Part shown: piece after piece, positions 55,458-63,232 of the stretch
How the letters are laid out: the number at the start of each line of letters is the position of its first letter
Position numbering within the stretch: position 1 is the first letter of the stretch
DNA from: Sphingomonas sp. AP4-R1
GTDB taxonomy: Bacteria; Pseudomonadota; Alphaproteobacteria; Sphingomonadales; Sphingomonadaceae
Reading direction: 5' to 3'
DNA length: 64,000 bases
NCBI RefSeq assembly: GCF_013113735.1
Contig: NZ_CP053346.1
Span: forward strand, 1,998,001 to 2,062,000
Made by a program: the position numbers and the translations under genes
The notes under the pieces: model-generated
What the model was told of the DNA's origin: nothing
Database searches by the model: none
What the model saw: the letters and a program-made list of their open reading frames with translations, nothing else

Positions 55458-55835
55458 TCAGCGGCGGCCGCCCGGTTCGCTATAGGACGGCGGATCGCTG
55501 GCGGGGAAACTTTCGTCGAGCGCTTCGTCCAGAGCCTCGTCCAGCCGGTTGCGCGCGACGCTTTCTTCCATGCGTGCGAGTTGCTCCGGGGTCGCCTCGG
55601 TCTGATGCCGCGCCTTCCACTCGGCCTGCGGCATGCCGTAAACCGCCTCGCGTGCATCGTCCTTGGCCACGGCACCGCCGCTCGCCTCGGTGATCCAGTC
55701 GGCCAGGCAATTGCGGCAGAAGCCGCCCGTTCCCATCAGATCGACATTCTGAACGTCGGTCCGCTGGCGAAGGTGGCGCACCAGCCTGCGAAAGGCGGTG
55801 GCGGCGACCTCATCGGAAATATCTTCGATCCGCAT
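55458..55835 (-). CDS. DUF1244 protein with a C-terminal FPASDPPS tail
   Basis: The protein has 125 residues. Residues 1-80 are DUF1244: FRRLVRHLRQRTDVQNVDLMGTGGFCRNCLADWI with Cys-x-x-Cys, then YGMPQAEWKARHQ. The family is usually about 100 residues and uncharacterised. Here the end adds LDEALDESFPASDPPSYS. I know ESFPASDPPS as a recurring short motif in otherwise unrelated small bacterial proteins. GGGAG precedes ATG 55835. Confidence 0.88.
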   Translation of the reverse strand: MRIEDISDEVAATAFRRLVRHLRQRTDVQNVDLMGTGGFCRNCLADWITEASGGAVAKDDAREAVYGMPQAEWKARHQTEATPEQLARMEESVARNRLDEALDEALDESFPASDPPSYSEPGGRR

Positions 55836-55942
55836 GGCAATCTCCCGATCCCCGATGTGGCGATGGCGTGCGGCCAAGTCCAGTCGGGTTGGTGGGGAAG
55901 GAGCGTGGGATGCGCCGCGATAGTCCGCTCCGTCGCGCCTGA

Positions 55943-56025
55943 CCCGTTCGTTCTGAGCTTGTCGAAGCACGGGCTTCAGACTCCACGCTTGCAGCACGTT
56001 CTTCGACAAGCTCAGAACGAACGGG
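55943..56025. repeat. Intergenic palindromic repeat (family A)
   Basis: CCCGTTCGTTCTGAGCTTGT (left) and ACAAGCTCAGAACGAACGGG (right) are perfect inverted copies. The middle is GGGCTTCAGACTCCACGCTT and similar. It lies upstream of DUF1244, between that start and the GDPD stop. Confidence 0.95.
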
Positions 56026-56094
56026 AGTTGGGGGTCTCAAAACTGTCCCGTCGGGATCTCCGGATCGGCGGATGTCCCGCGCCCGGCGCGGGCC

Positions 56095-57132
56095 TCAGCG
56101 CGGGAGCGCCGCCACCGCCTCGGCCGGGAATTCGCTGAACAGGCCGTCGACGCCGAGATCGTAGAACATCTTATATTCGGCGGCCGCATCGCCATGATCG
56201 GCGGGGGACGCGCCCTTGCGCAGTTCGAGCGGCAGGAAGTAATTTTCGGAGCGGAAGGTCCAGGCATGGACGATCAGCCCGGCCGCATGGGCATCGGCGA
56301 TCAGCGTCGTCGGCGGCAGCGAGCGGCCCTCGGCATCGCGCGGCACGATCAGCGGCTTTTCGGCGCCGACCGCCTGCGCATAGGTGGCGATCGTCTTGAG
56401 CCCGGCGGGCGTCACCATCTGGGCGTAAGTGAGGCCGGGCACATCGGGCGGGCCTTCCGCGCTGGCGACGAGCTGGACGAGCTTCAGCTTCGTCATCCCA
56501 TGCAGCGCCTTCAGATTGTTCACCTCGAAGGACTGGATGATGATCGGATCGGTGCGCTTGGTGTAGCCCGCCTTGGCGAGCGCGGCGATCAGCGGGCGCT
56601 CCATCGCCAGGTGCAGCGACTGGAAATAGGTGCCGTGCTTGATCTCGGGATAGATGCCGACGCGGCGGCCCGTCGCCTTGTCCTGCGCGGCCACGAAGGC
56701 GAGGATCTCGTCCAGCGTGGGGATTTCGAACTTGCCGTCATAGGCGGCGGCATTGGCCGGGCGCAGCTGCGGCATCCGCGCGCGCGCGCGCAGCGTCTTG
56801 ATCTCGGCCAGCGTGAAATCCTCGGTGAACCAGCCAGTGATCGGGTGGCCGTCGATCGTCTTGGTCGTCTTGCGCGCGGCGAATTCGAGGTGCGAGGCGA
56901 CGTCGGTGGTGCCCGAAATCTCATTTTCGTGGCGGGCGACCATATGGCCGTCCTTCGTCATCACCAGATCGGGTTCGATAAAGTCGGCGCCCTCGGAAAT
57001 GGCGACGCGATAGGCCTCCAACGTATGCTCGGGCCGCTCGCCTGATGCGCCGCGGTGCGCGATCACCACCGGGCGCTCATGCGTCAGGGTCGGGGCCGGG
57101 GTCGCGGCCAGCAGCAGGGCGAGGGTGATCAC
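56095..57132 (-). CDS. Glycerophosphodiester phosphodiesterase, periplasmic
   Basis: The protein has 345 residues from a GTG start at 57132; GGAG lies eight bases before it and no ATG is in frame nearby. A short signal peptide (ITLALLLAATPAPT) precedes the GDPD core: VIAHRGASGERPEHTLEAY (catalytic His), EPDLVMTKDGHMVARHE, YPEIKHGTYF and VHAWTFRSEN. It releases glycerol 3-phosphate from lipid head groups. It is divergent from a TonB receptor gene with a possible Pho box, which fits phosphate scavenging. Confidence 0.92.
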   Translation of the reverse strand: MITLALLLAATPAPTLTHERPVVIAHRGASGERPEHTLEAYRVAISEGADFIEPDLVMTKDGHMVARHENEISGTTDVASHLEFAARKTTKTIDGHPITGWFTEDFTLAEIKTLRARARMPQLRPANAAAYDGKFEIPTLDEILAFVAAQDKATGRRVGIYPEIKHGTYFQSLHLAMERPLIAALAKAGYTKRTDPIIIQSFEVNNLKALHGMTKLKLVQLVASAEGPPDVPGLTYAQMVTPAGLKTIATYAQAVGAEKPLIVPRDAEGRSLPPTTLIADAHAAGLIVHAWTFRSENYFLPLELRKGASPADHGDAAAEYKMFYDLGVDGLFSEFPAEAVAALPR

Positions 57133-57237
57133 ATCGGGTCTCCGTTACTTCTTTGTCACAACCGCCCGGCCGGACGGCCCATCGGCTAGAGTGTGTCCGC
57201 GACGCTTCAGTGACAGCGAATTAGAACGAATTCGGCC

Positions 57238-57255
57238 ATTTCATGAAACTGTAAC
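57238..57255 (+). promoter_or_regulatory. Candidate Pho box upstream of TonB receptor
   Basis: ATTTCAT-GAAA-CTGTAAC follows the 7-4-7 direct-repeat pattern of PhoB sites (consensus CTGTCAT-N4-CTGTCAC): 5 of 7 and 6 of 7 positions agree. It lies 80 bases upstream of the receptor ATG. Confidence 0.5.
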
Positions 57256-57334
57256 AAATGAGTCGCCGAAGCTCCATCAGCCCGATCCTATCCGCCCCGA
57301 GCAACGTCCGCTGCGGACATAAAAGGGGTAGGCC

Positions 57335-59890
57335 ATGTCGATCGTTCGAACTTCGCTTTTCGCGTTGATGGTAGGGTGCGCCGCGGGCGCCCATGCGGCA
57401 ACCCCGGCGGATGCGCCTGCGGCCGATGTGGCGGCTCCGGCCGCCGAAGAAGGCGATGCGGGCGCGATCCTCGTCACCGCCAAGGCGACCCGCTCCGCGA
57501 CCGCGATCCCGTCGGCCGAGATCCAGAAGATCCTGCCCGGCATCTCGCCGCTGAAAGCGATCCAGACGCTGCCGGGCGTGCTCTACATCACGGCCGATCC
57601 GTGGGGCTATAACGAGCAGAACGCGCAGATCTTCATCCATGGTTTCGCCGCCAACCAGCTCGGCTACACGATGGACGGCATTCCGCTGGGCGACCAGAGC
57701 TACGGCAATTATAACGGCCTCTCGCCGCAGCGCGCCGTGATCTCGGAAAATGTCGGCCGCGTCGTGGTGGCGACGGGCGCGGGCGATCTGGCGACCGCCT
57801 CGAACAGCAATCTGGGTGGTACGGTCGAAACCTTCTCGTCCAACCCGCAGGACGAATTCGGCGTGCAGGCCGCGCAGACGCTGGGCAGCTACAGCACGTC
57901 CCGCACCTATGCCCGCATCGACAGCGGCAATTTCGGCGGCGGCAACAAGGCCTATATCTCGGCCTCGCGCCAGCATGCCCGTGCGTGGGACTTCAACGGC
58001 AAGCAGGGCGGCTATCAGGCCAACGCAAAGTTCGTCCACGACGACAGCTGGGGCAAGCTGACGGCCTATTTCGACTATAACGACATGACCCAGCCGAACG
58101 AGGACGCGACCGTCTTCTTCAAGCCTTCGGCCGGCGGCACGGCGACGGCGGTTCAGCTCTACACGCCCTACAGCAAGCCCTTCTTCTACCCGAATTTCGC
58201 AGCCTATCAGTCGCCTTATCTGAGCGCGGCGGGCAATTCGCCCGCAGCGGAAGGCAGCAATTACCGCAACTATTATTCGGACGCGCAGCGCACCGATTAT
58301 CTCGGTTACGTCCGCCTCGACACCAAGCTGGCCGACAATATCAGCTGGTCCACCACCGGCTACTATCACCACAATGATGGCGCCGGCGTCGTCGCGGGGC
58401 CGCTCGGCCAGTCGATCACGACCGCCCAGCCCTATCTCGATCCGGCCTATGCGACGCTGCCGAGCAATTGCCGCTTCGCGGCCAATGCGAACGGCGTGCG
58501 CCCGGCCGCCTGCACCGCGCTCACGGCGGCCCAGGCGACGGCGGCGGGCGCCGCGCTGGTCGCTGCGACCGGCGGATCGGGCCTGATCACGCGCACCACC
58601 GAATATCGCATCGATCGCGAGGGCGTGATCTCCGCGATGAATGTCGATCTGGGGCGGCACAAGATCGAGTTCGGCGGCTGGTTCGAGCATAACAGCACGA
58701 CCCAGTGGCGCCGTTGGTATGCCGTGCCCGTCAACAATCTGAGCCTGAGCACGCCCTACGTCCGCCCGCGCGACGTGATGACGCCGCTGTTCACGCAATA
58801 TCAGGGCGATGCCAGCATCAACCAGCTGCAGCTCCACCTGCAGGACAGCTGGCAGGTGTTCGACAAGCTGCTGTTCCAAGCGGGCTTCAAGACCAGCGCG
58901 CAGTGGGCGGACGGCAAATATCCGGTCCAGCCCGTGGTCGGCTCGCTCGGCGGCACGACCGCGCTGCCGCAGGGCAAGATCAACACGCTGAAGTGGTTCC
59001 TGCCCGCCGTCGGCGCGAGCTACGACTTCAACGGGCATGAGCAGCTCTATTTCAACGTCCAGAAGAATCTGCGCCAGTACTCGGCCTATCTGGCGGGTGG
59101 TGGCGGCCCCTGGTTCACGGGCAGCCAGGCGGCGTTCGATGCGTTTGCCGATCAGGGCAAGCCGGAGAGCAGCTGGACCTATGAAGTGGGCGTCCGCACC
59201 AACCGCACGTTCGACAACGGCATCTCGCTGAACGCGCAGGTCAATTACTATCATGTCGACTTCAGCAACCGCCTGCTCGCCATTCCGACCAATCCGGGCG
59301 GCATTGCCGGCAGCGGCATCACCGGCGGCACTTCGACGCTGGTGAACGTGGGCGACGTGAAGACGGACGGCGTGGATGCGGCCTTCACGGTGCGCGTCGG
59401 CAGCCACTTCTCGCTGTACAATGCGGTCTCGTACAATCTCTCCAAATATCAGAGCGATTATACGTCGACGGCGAGCGGCATCGGCGCGGCCAGCGACACC
59501 TGCATCGGCGGCTTCCTCGTCACGGGCGGCATCGTGCCGACCTGCGGCAAGCAGCTTCCGGGCACGCCGAAGTGGATGAACAAGACGGTCGCGACCGTCT
59601 CGGCCGGCATCTTCGAGCTGCAAGGCATCGGCGATTTCGTGGGCCGCCGCTTCAGCACCTATTCGAACGATGCGAGCGTGCCGTCCTACTTCATGATCTC
59701 GGGCCGGATCGGCGCGCGCCTGCCGGAGGGCACGCTGCCGCTGAAGAAGATGGAGCTGTCGCTCAACGTGACGAACCTGACGAAGAAGAAGGGCTGGTCG
59801 ACCGTGTCGGTCGGTTCGGCCACGAACAGCTGGTCGGCCTATCCGATCGCACCGCGCCAGTGGTTCGTGACGCTCTCGGCTGCCTACTGA
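57335..59890 (+). CDS. TonB-dependent receptor, possibly phosphate-compound linked
   Basis: The protein has 851 residues. The signal peptide ends near AHAATP. The plug domain includes ATAIPSAEIQKILPGISPLKAIQTLPGV and FIHGFAANQLGYTMDGIPLGDQSYGNYNGLSPQ. A long barrel ends RQWFVTLSAAY. The N-terminus lacks the long extension of sigma/anti-sigma transducing receptors. AAAAGGGGTAGGCC precedes the ATG. The location divergent from a GDPD gene and a Pho-type site point to uptake of a phosphate-containing or lipid-derived compound (inference). Confidence 0.88.
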   Translation: MSIVRTSLFALMVGCAAGAHAATPADAPAADVAAPAAEEGDAGAILVTAKATRSATAIPSAEIQKILPGISPLKAIQTLPGVLYITADPWGYNEQNAQIFIHGFAANQLGYTMDGIPLGDQSYGNYNGLSPQRAVISENVGRVVVATGAGDLATASNSNLGGTVETFSSNPQDEFGVQAAQTLGSYSTSRTYARIDSGNFGGGNKAYISASRQHARAWDFNGKQGGYQANAKFVHDDSWGKLTAYFDYNDMTQPNEDATVFFKPSAGGTATAVQLYTPYSKPFFYPNFAAYQSPYLSAAGNSPAAEGSNYRNYYSDAQRTDYLGYVRLDTKLADNISWSTTGYYHHNDGAGVVAGPLGQSITTAQPYLDPAYATLPSNCRFAANANGVRPAACTALTAAQATAAGAALVAATGGSGLITRTTEYRIDREGVISAMNVDLGRHKIEFGGWFEHNSTTQWRRWYAVPVNNLSLSTPYVRPRDVMTPLFTQYQGDASINQLQLHLQDSWQVFDKLLFQAGFKTSAQWADGKYPVQPVVGSLGGTTALPQGKINTLKWFLPAVGASYDFNGHEQLYFNVQKNLRQYSAYLAGGGGPWFTGSQAAFDAFADQGKPESSWTYEVGVRTNRTFDNGISLNAQVNYYHVDFSNRLLAIPTNPGGIAGSGITGGTSTLVNVGDVKTDGVDAAFTVRVGSHFSLYNAVSYNLSKYQSDYTSTASGIGAASDTCIGGFLVTGGIVPTCGKQLPGTPKWMNKTVATVSAGIFELQGIGDFVGRRFSTYSNDASVPSYFMISGRIGARLPEGTLPLKKMELSLNVTNLTKKKGWSTVSVGSATNSWSAYPIAPRQWFVTLSAAY

Positions 59891-59940
59891 GATCGTCGAG
59901 TTGCAGCGCGGTGCCCCGGGGGCGCCGCGCCGCAGCGAAC

Positions 59941-59983
59941 GAAAAAGCCGGGGGATGGAGCGATCCGTCCCTCGGCTTTTTCG
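59941..59983 (+). terminator. Bidirectional-type terminator after TonB receptor
   Basis: GAAAAAGCCGGGGGATGG with CCGTCCCTCGGCTTTTTC (two wobble pairs) makes an 18-bp stem whose A-rich and T-rich ends let it stop transcription on both strands. It separates this receptor from the leftward phzF gene, with a family A repeat also between them. Confidence 0.92.
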
Positions 59984-60010
59984 TTCAGTCCCGTTTGCTT
60001 TTACTTCCTT

Positions 60011-60102
60011 CGTTCGCACTGAGCTTGTCGAAGTGCCGTTCTGCCTTTGCTTCGCGTCCGAAGAAAGCAGGACGGTGCTTCGACAAGCTCAGCACGAACG
60101 GG
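60011..60102. repeat. Intergenic palindromic repeat (family A)
   Basis: CGTTCGCACTGAGCTTGTCG on the left and CGACAAGCTCAGCACGAACG on the right are inverted. It lies beyond the phzF stop, next to the terminator of the TonB receptor. Confidence 0.93.
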
Positions 60103-60117
60103 TTTGAGGGAGCGAGT

Positions 60118-60960
60118 TCAGATCGCGATGGCGCCGCTGGCCATCGTGACGGTGTTGCCGCCGATCCAGACCTGTCCGTCCGCATCCCGCGAGGCATGGA
60201 TGCGCGCGCTGCGGCCGAGGCGGGTGCCTTGTGCCGCGATGTAAGCGCCCGATGCCCGGCCGCTGGTGAACAGCCATTGGGCGAGGGAGGCGTTGAGGCT
60301 CCCCGTCGCGGGATCCTCGATCAGCCCGCCCTGCGCATCGCTGAAGAGGGCGCGCACCTCGAACGCCGCATCCCGGCCGGGCGCGTGCGGGCCCACGAGC
60401 CCGATCGCGACGGGTTTGTCGCTGTGGCGCACCGGCTCCACCGCCAGCACCTCCTCCGCCGAGCCGAGCAGGAGGGCGATCCAGCCGGGTCCGTTATCGA
60501 CCCAGTTGGCATCGACCACCGCATCGCGCGCGATCCCCATCTGCGCGCAGGCGGCGTCCAGGTCCTCCGTCGTGGGCGTCCCGCTCCGGCGGAGCGGCGG
60601 TGCCGCGAAAGCGAGCCTGTCGCCCGCGCGCGCGATCCGCACCAGCCCCGCGCCGCACTCCTGCACCACGGCATCCGCCGCTCGCGGCTGTCCGCCGGCC
60701 TCCAGCCACGCATGGCAACTGCCCAGCGTAGGATGGCCGGCGAAGGGCAGTTCATGCGCGAGCGTGAAGATCCGCACGCGATAGTCGGCCTCCGCCGCGA
60801 TCGGCGGGAGCAGGAAGGCCGTCTCGGAGAGATTCAGCCAGCGGGTGATGCGCTGCATCTCCTCGGTCGAGAGGTCGGCGGCGGCGGTGATCACCGCGAG
60901 CGGATTGCCGCTCCACGGCCCACTGCCGAAGACGTCGACCAGCCGGAACTTACAGCGCAT
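60118..60960 (-). CDS. PhzF-family protein, second copy
   Basis: The protein has 280 residues. FRLVDVFGSGPWSGNPLAVI, NLSETAFLLPP (catalytic Glu), RIFTLAHELPFAGHPTLGSCHAW and GLIEDPATGSLNASLAQWL are PhzF motifs. It is only distantly like the copy at 17361-18158. ATG 60960 follows GGGGG at 10 bases. The start overlaps the urcA-like stop by 11 bases, so it is in the same leftward transcript. Confidence 0.9.
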   Translation of the reverse strand: MRCKFRLVDVFGSGPWSGNPLAVITAAADLSTEEMQRITRWLNLSETAFLLPPIAAEADYRVRIFTLAHELPFAGHPTLGSCHAWLEAGGQPRAADAVVQECGAGLVRIARAGDRLAFAAPPLRRSGTPTTEDLDAACAQMGIARDAVVDANWVDNGPGWIALLLGSAEEVLAVEPVRHSDKPVAIGLVGPHAPGRDAAFEVRALFSDAQGGLIEDPATGSLNASLAQWLFTSGRASGAYIAAQGTRLGRSARIHASRDADGQVWIGGNTVTMASGAIAI

Positions 60961-61297
60961 GCTTCGCATCCCCCGCCGCTCTTTCGGCATAGACCTGATG
61001 CAGCAGCGGGCTGTCCACCTGCGACACGGCATCGGCCATCGTCTCGCGCCAGCAGGCGGAATCGCGGGTCGCCTGCTTCACTTCGCGCAGGCTGAAGCCC
61101 GATGCGCCGCACGCCTCCGTCACCGCGCGATCGATGCGCGAGAGCGTCCGCCGCGCGGCGGCGGGGGTGGCGGGGTGACGGTCGATATGATCGAGCCGGA
61201 TCGCCACGCGATCCGCGCCCGTGACGGGCGTCTGGGTCGCGGCGGGGGCGGCGAGCAGCGTCAGCAGCGAGGTGGCGATCAGCGTCCGGTGAGTCAT
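60950..61297 (-). CDS. UrcA-family exported protein
   Basis: The protein has 115 residues. Signal peptide MTHRTLIATSLLTLLAAPAAT is followed by VAIRLDHIDRHPATPAAARRTLSRIDRAVTEACG and, after a gap, the second Cys in RDSACWRETMADAV, the UrcA pattern of two conserved Cys. UrcA proteins are common in sphingomonads and caulobacters, without known function. AAGGAG precedes ATG 61297. Confidence 0.85.
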   Translation of the reverse strand: MTHRTLIATSLLTLLAAPAATQTPVTGADRVAIRLDHIDRHPATPAAARRTLSRIDRAVTEACGASGFSLREVKQATRDSACWRETMADAVSQVDSPLLHQVYAERAAGDAKHAL

Positions 61298-61359
61298 GGT
61301 CTTTCTCCTTGCGACGGGGCCCATGCGCCGAAGGGGCTGGTGCGAACAGGGACGGAGCA

Positions 61360-61399
61360 GTACGATTGGAAAGAACTGTACTGGCGGATGAACAGGTAC
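61360..61399. promoter_or_regulatory. Three phased GTAC sites in the MocR-gene promoter
   Basis: GTAC occurs at 61360-61363, 61378-61381 and 61396-61399, exactly 18 bases apart each time. The flanks make overlapping inverted repeats (CAGTAC-N14-GTACTG and TGTAC-N14-GTACA). MocR regulators often bind repeated sites near their own divergent promoter. The third site touches the MocR start codon. Confidence 0.6.
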
Positions 61400-61400
61400 A

Positions 61401-62786
61401 ATGGCGACGATCGAGGGCGCGGACACGCGGACGGGCAGGGTGATGGAGGCGATCCGCGACCGAATCGAGCGGCGCTCGCTCACGCCCGGCGCGCGCCTGC
61501 CCTCGGTGCGGGCGATGGCCGATTCGAGCGGTTTCTCGAAATCGACCGTGGTGGAGGCCTATGCCCGGCTGGCGGCCGAAGGCGTGATCCGGCCGCGCTC
61601 GGGATCGGGCTTCTATGTGGCGGCGCCGCTCGCGCCGCTCGCGCTCGACCGGCTGGGGGCGGAGGTGGATCGCGAGGTCGATCCGCTGTGGATGTTGCGC
61701 CAGTCGCTGGCGACACGGCCGGGCGCGATCATGGCCGGATGCGGCTGGCTGCCGGACGACTGGCTGCCGGGCGAGGCGCTGCGCCGGGCGATGCGCGCCG
61801 CCGCCCGCGCGGACGAGCCGATCACCGCTTACGCCTCGGCCAAGGGGCCGGAGCCGCTGCGCGCCCTGCTTGCGCGGCGGCTGGCGGATCAGGGCGTGGA
61901 AGCCTCGCCCGACCAGATCCTGCTCACCGACAGCGGATCGCATGCGGTGGACCTTGTCTGTCGTTTCCTGCTCTCACCGGGCGATACGGTGCTGGTCGAC
62001 GATCCCTGCTATTTCAACTTCCTCGCGTTGCTGCGCGCGCACCGGGCCAAGGTGATCGGCGTGCCGATGACGCCACACGGGCCCGACATGGCGGCCTTCG
62101 CGGCGGCGGTGGCCGAGCACGGCCCGCGCCTCTACCTCACCAATTCGGCCGTCCATAACCCGACCGGCGCGATCCTCTCCGCGCCGACCGCGCACCGCCT
62201 GCTGAAACTGGCCGAGGCGAACGACCTCGTCATCATCGAGGACGATATCTTCGCGGATTTCGAACATGAGACGGCCCCGCGCCTCGCCGCCTTCGACGGA
62301 CTGGAGCGCGTGATCCGCGTGGGCAGCTTCTCCAAATCGGTGTCGGCGGCGGTGCGCTGCGGGCATATCGCGGCCAGGCCCGAATGGATCGAGGGGCTGG
62401 CGGATCTGCGCATCGCCACCTCCATGTCGGGCAATCCGCTCTCGGCCAATCTGCTGCACGCGGTGCTGACCGACAGTAGCCACCGCCGCCACATGGAAAG
62501 CGTGCGCGCGCGCCTCGCCCGCGTGACCGCGCAGACGCTGACGCAGTTACGCCGGGTAGGGATCGAGCCGTGGCACGATCCGGCGGCGGGTCTGTTCGTC
62601 TGGGCGCGCCTGCCCGAGGGGATGGATGCCACCGCGCTCGCGCGAAAGGCGCTGGCCGAGAATATCGTGCTGGCCCCCGGCAACGTCTTTTCAGCGGAAG
62701 GACGCTGGGGCGATCATCTGCGCTTCAACGTGGCGATGAGCGAGGATCCGCGCATCTTCGATTTCCTGGCGCGGGCCTGCCGCTGA
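61401..62786 (+). CDS. MocR-family regulator (GntR HTH fused to aminotransferase-like domain)
   Basis: The protein has 461 residues. The N-terminal GntR wHTH (about 10-72: RSLTPGARLPSVRAMADSSGFSKSTVVEAYARLAAEGVI) is joined to a fold-type I PLP domain (about 90-455). The PLP-binding Lys is in VGSFSKSVSAA and NSAVHNPTGA is the cofactor-contact loop. MocR proteins sense PLP, amino acids or related ligands. ATG 61401 has no good RBS; ATG 61443 (GGGCAGGGTG before it) is an alternative that would free the third GTAC site. It is divergent from urcA-phzF, its likely target. Confidence 0.92.
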   Translation: MATIEGADTRTGRVMEAIRDRIERRSLTPGARLPSVRAMADSSGFSKSTVVEAYARLAAEGVIRPRSGSGFYVAAPLAPLALDRLGAEVDREVDPLWMLRQSLATRPGAIMAGCGWLPDDWLPGEALRRAMRAAARADEPITAYASAKGPEPLRALLARRLADQGVEASPDQILLTDSGSHAVDLVCRFLLSPGDTVLVDDPCYFNFLALLRAHRAKVIGVPMTPHGPDMAAFAAAVAEHGPRLYLTNSAVHNPTGAILSAPTAHRLLKLAEANDLVIIEDDIFADFEHETAPRLAAFDGLERVIRVGSFSKSVSAAVRCGHIAARPEWIEGLADLRIATSMSGNPLSANLLHAVLTDSSHRRHMESVRARLARVTAQTLTQLRRVGIEPWHDPAAGLFVWARLPEGMDATALARKALAENIVLAPGNVFSAEGRWGDHLRFNVAMSEDPRIFDFLARACR

Positions 62787-62874
62787 TCGTGCGGCGGCGG
62801 GAGGCCGCGGTGGCCGGCGAAAGGCAAGGATCCCGCCTGGGCGAAATCGGCCGGGCGGGTGACTGACGGAAGCG

Positions 62875-63159
62875 TCAGCTCTCCGGGAAGGTATGAATCA
62901 GGGCATCGCCCTGCGCGCTGCATTTCCGGGCATGGAGCAACGTGTCGCGATAGGCCATGCGCTCGCCGGCGTGGGAGCCGGGGCGGAAGCGGCCATACAG
63001 TTCGTAGAAGGAGCGGGCGCTCCGGATGCGGGCCTGATCGTCCGGCAGGCGTTCGGGGCAGACGATCGCGGCGGCAAGCTCCCGCTTCTGCGCCGGGGCG
63101 AGGCCTGTTCCGGGCGCGGCGGCCGCAACCAGCGCGGCGGATATGACGAAGGCGATCAT
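62875..63159 (-). CDS. Small exported protein of unknown function
   Basis: The protein has 94 residues. Signal peptide MIAFVISAALVAAAAP is followed by a short helical, Arg-rich body with two Cys (IVCPERL, RKCSAQ). CGGAGAAG precedes ATG 63159. It lies downstream of the metalloprotease gene on the same strand, separated by a terminator. Confidence 0.72.
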   Translation of the reverse strand: MIAFVISAALVAAAAPGTGLAPAQKRELAAAIVCPERLPDDQARIRSARSFYELYGRFRPGSHAGERMAYRDTLLHARKCSAQGDALIHTFPES

Positions 63160-63195
63160 GGTCTTCTCCGCAAGGCAGCGACGATTATGGAAGAA

Positions 63196-63230
63196 GGAGG
63201 CTGCGGGCCGAAGTCCGCAGCCTCCCTTGT
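63196..63230 (-). terminator. Terminator of metalloprotease gene
   Basis: An 11-bp perfect stem, GGAGGCTGCGG/CCGCAGCCTCC, has an 8-base loop just after the metalloprotease stop. On the minus strand TTCTTCC follows. Confidence 0.8.
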
Positions 63231-63232
63231 TG

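Noticed and set aside
57142..57159. Second Pho-box-like CCGTTAC-TTCT-TTGTCAC
   Set aside because: It overlaps the RBS region of the GDPD gene and is in the wrong orientation for that gene, so the match is probably chance.
57221..60019. 932-codon open frame on the minus strand
   Set aside because: It is a shadow of the TonB receptor gene at 57335-59890, with Arg/Ala/Asp-rich low-information sequence.
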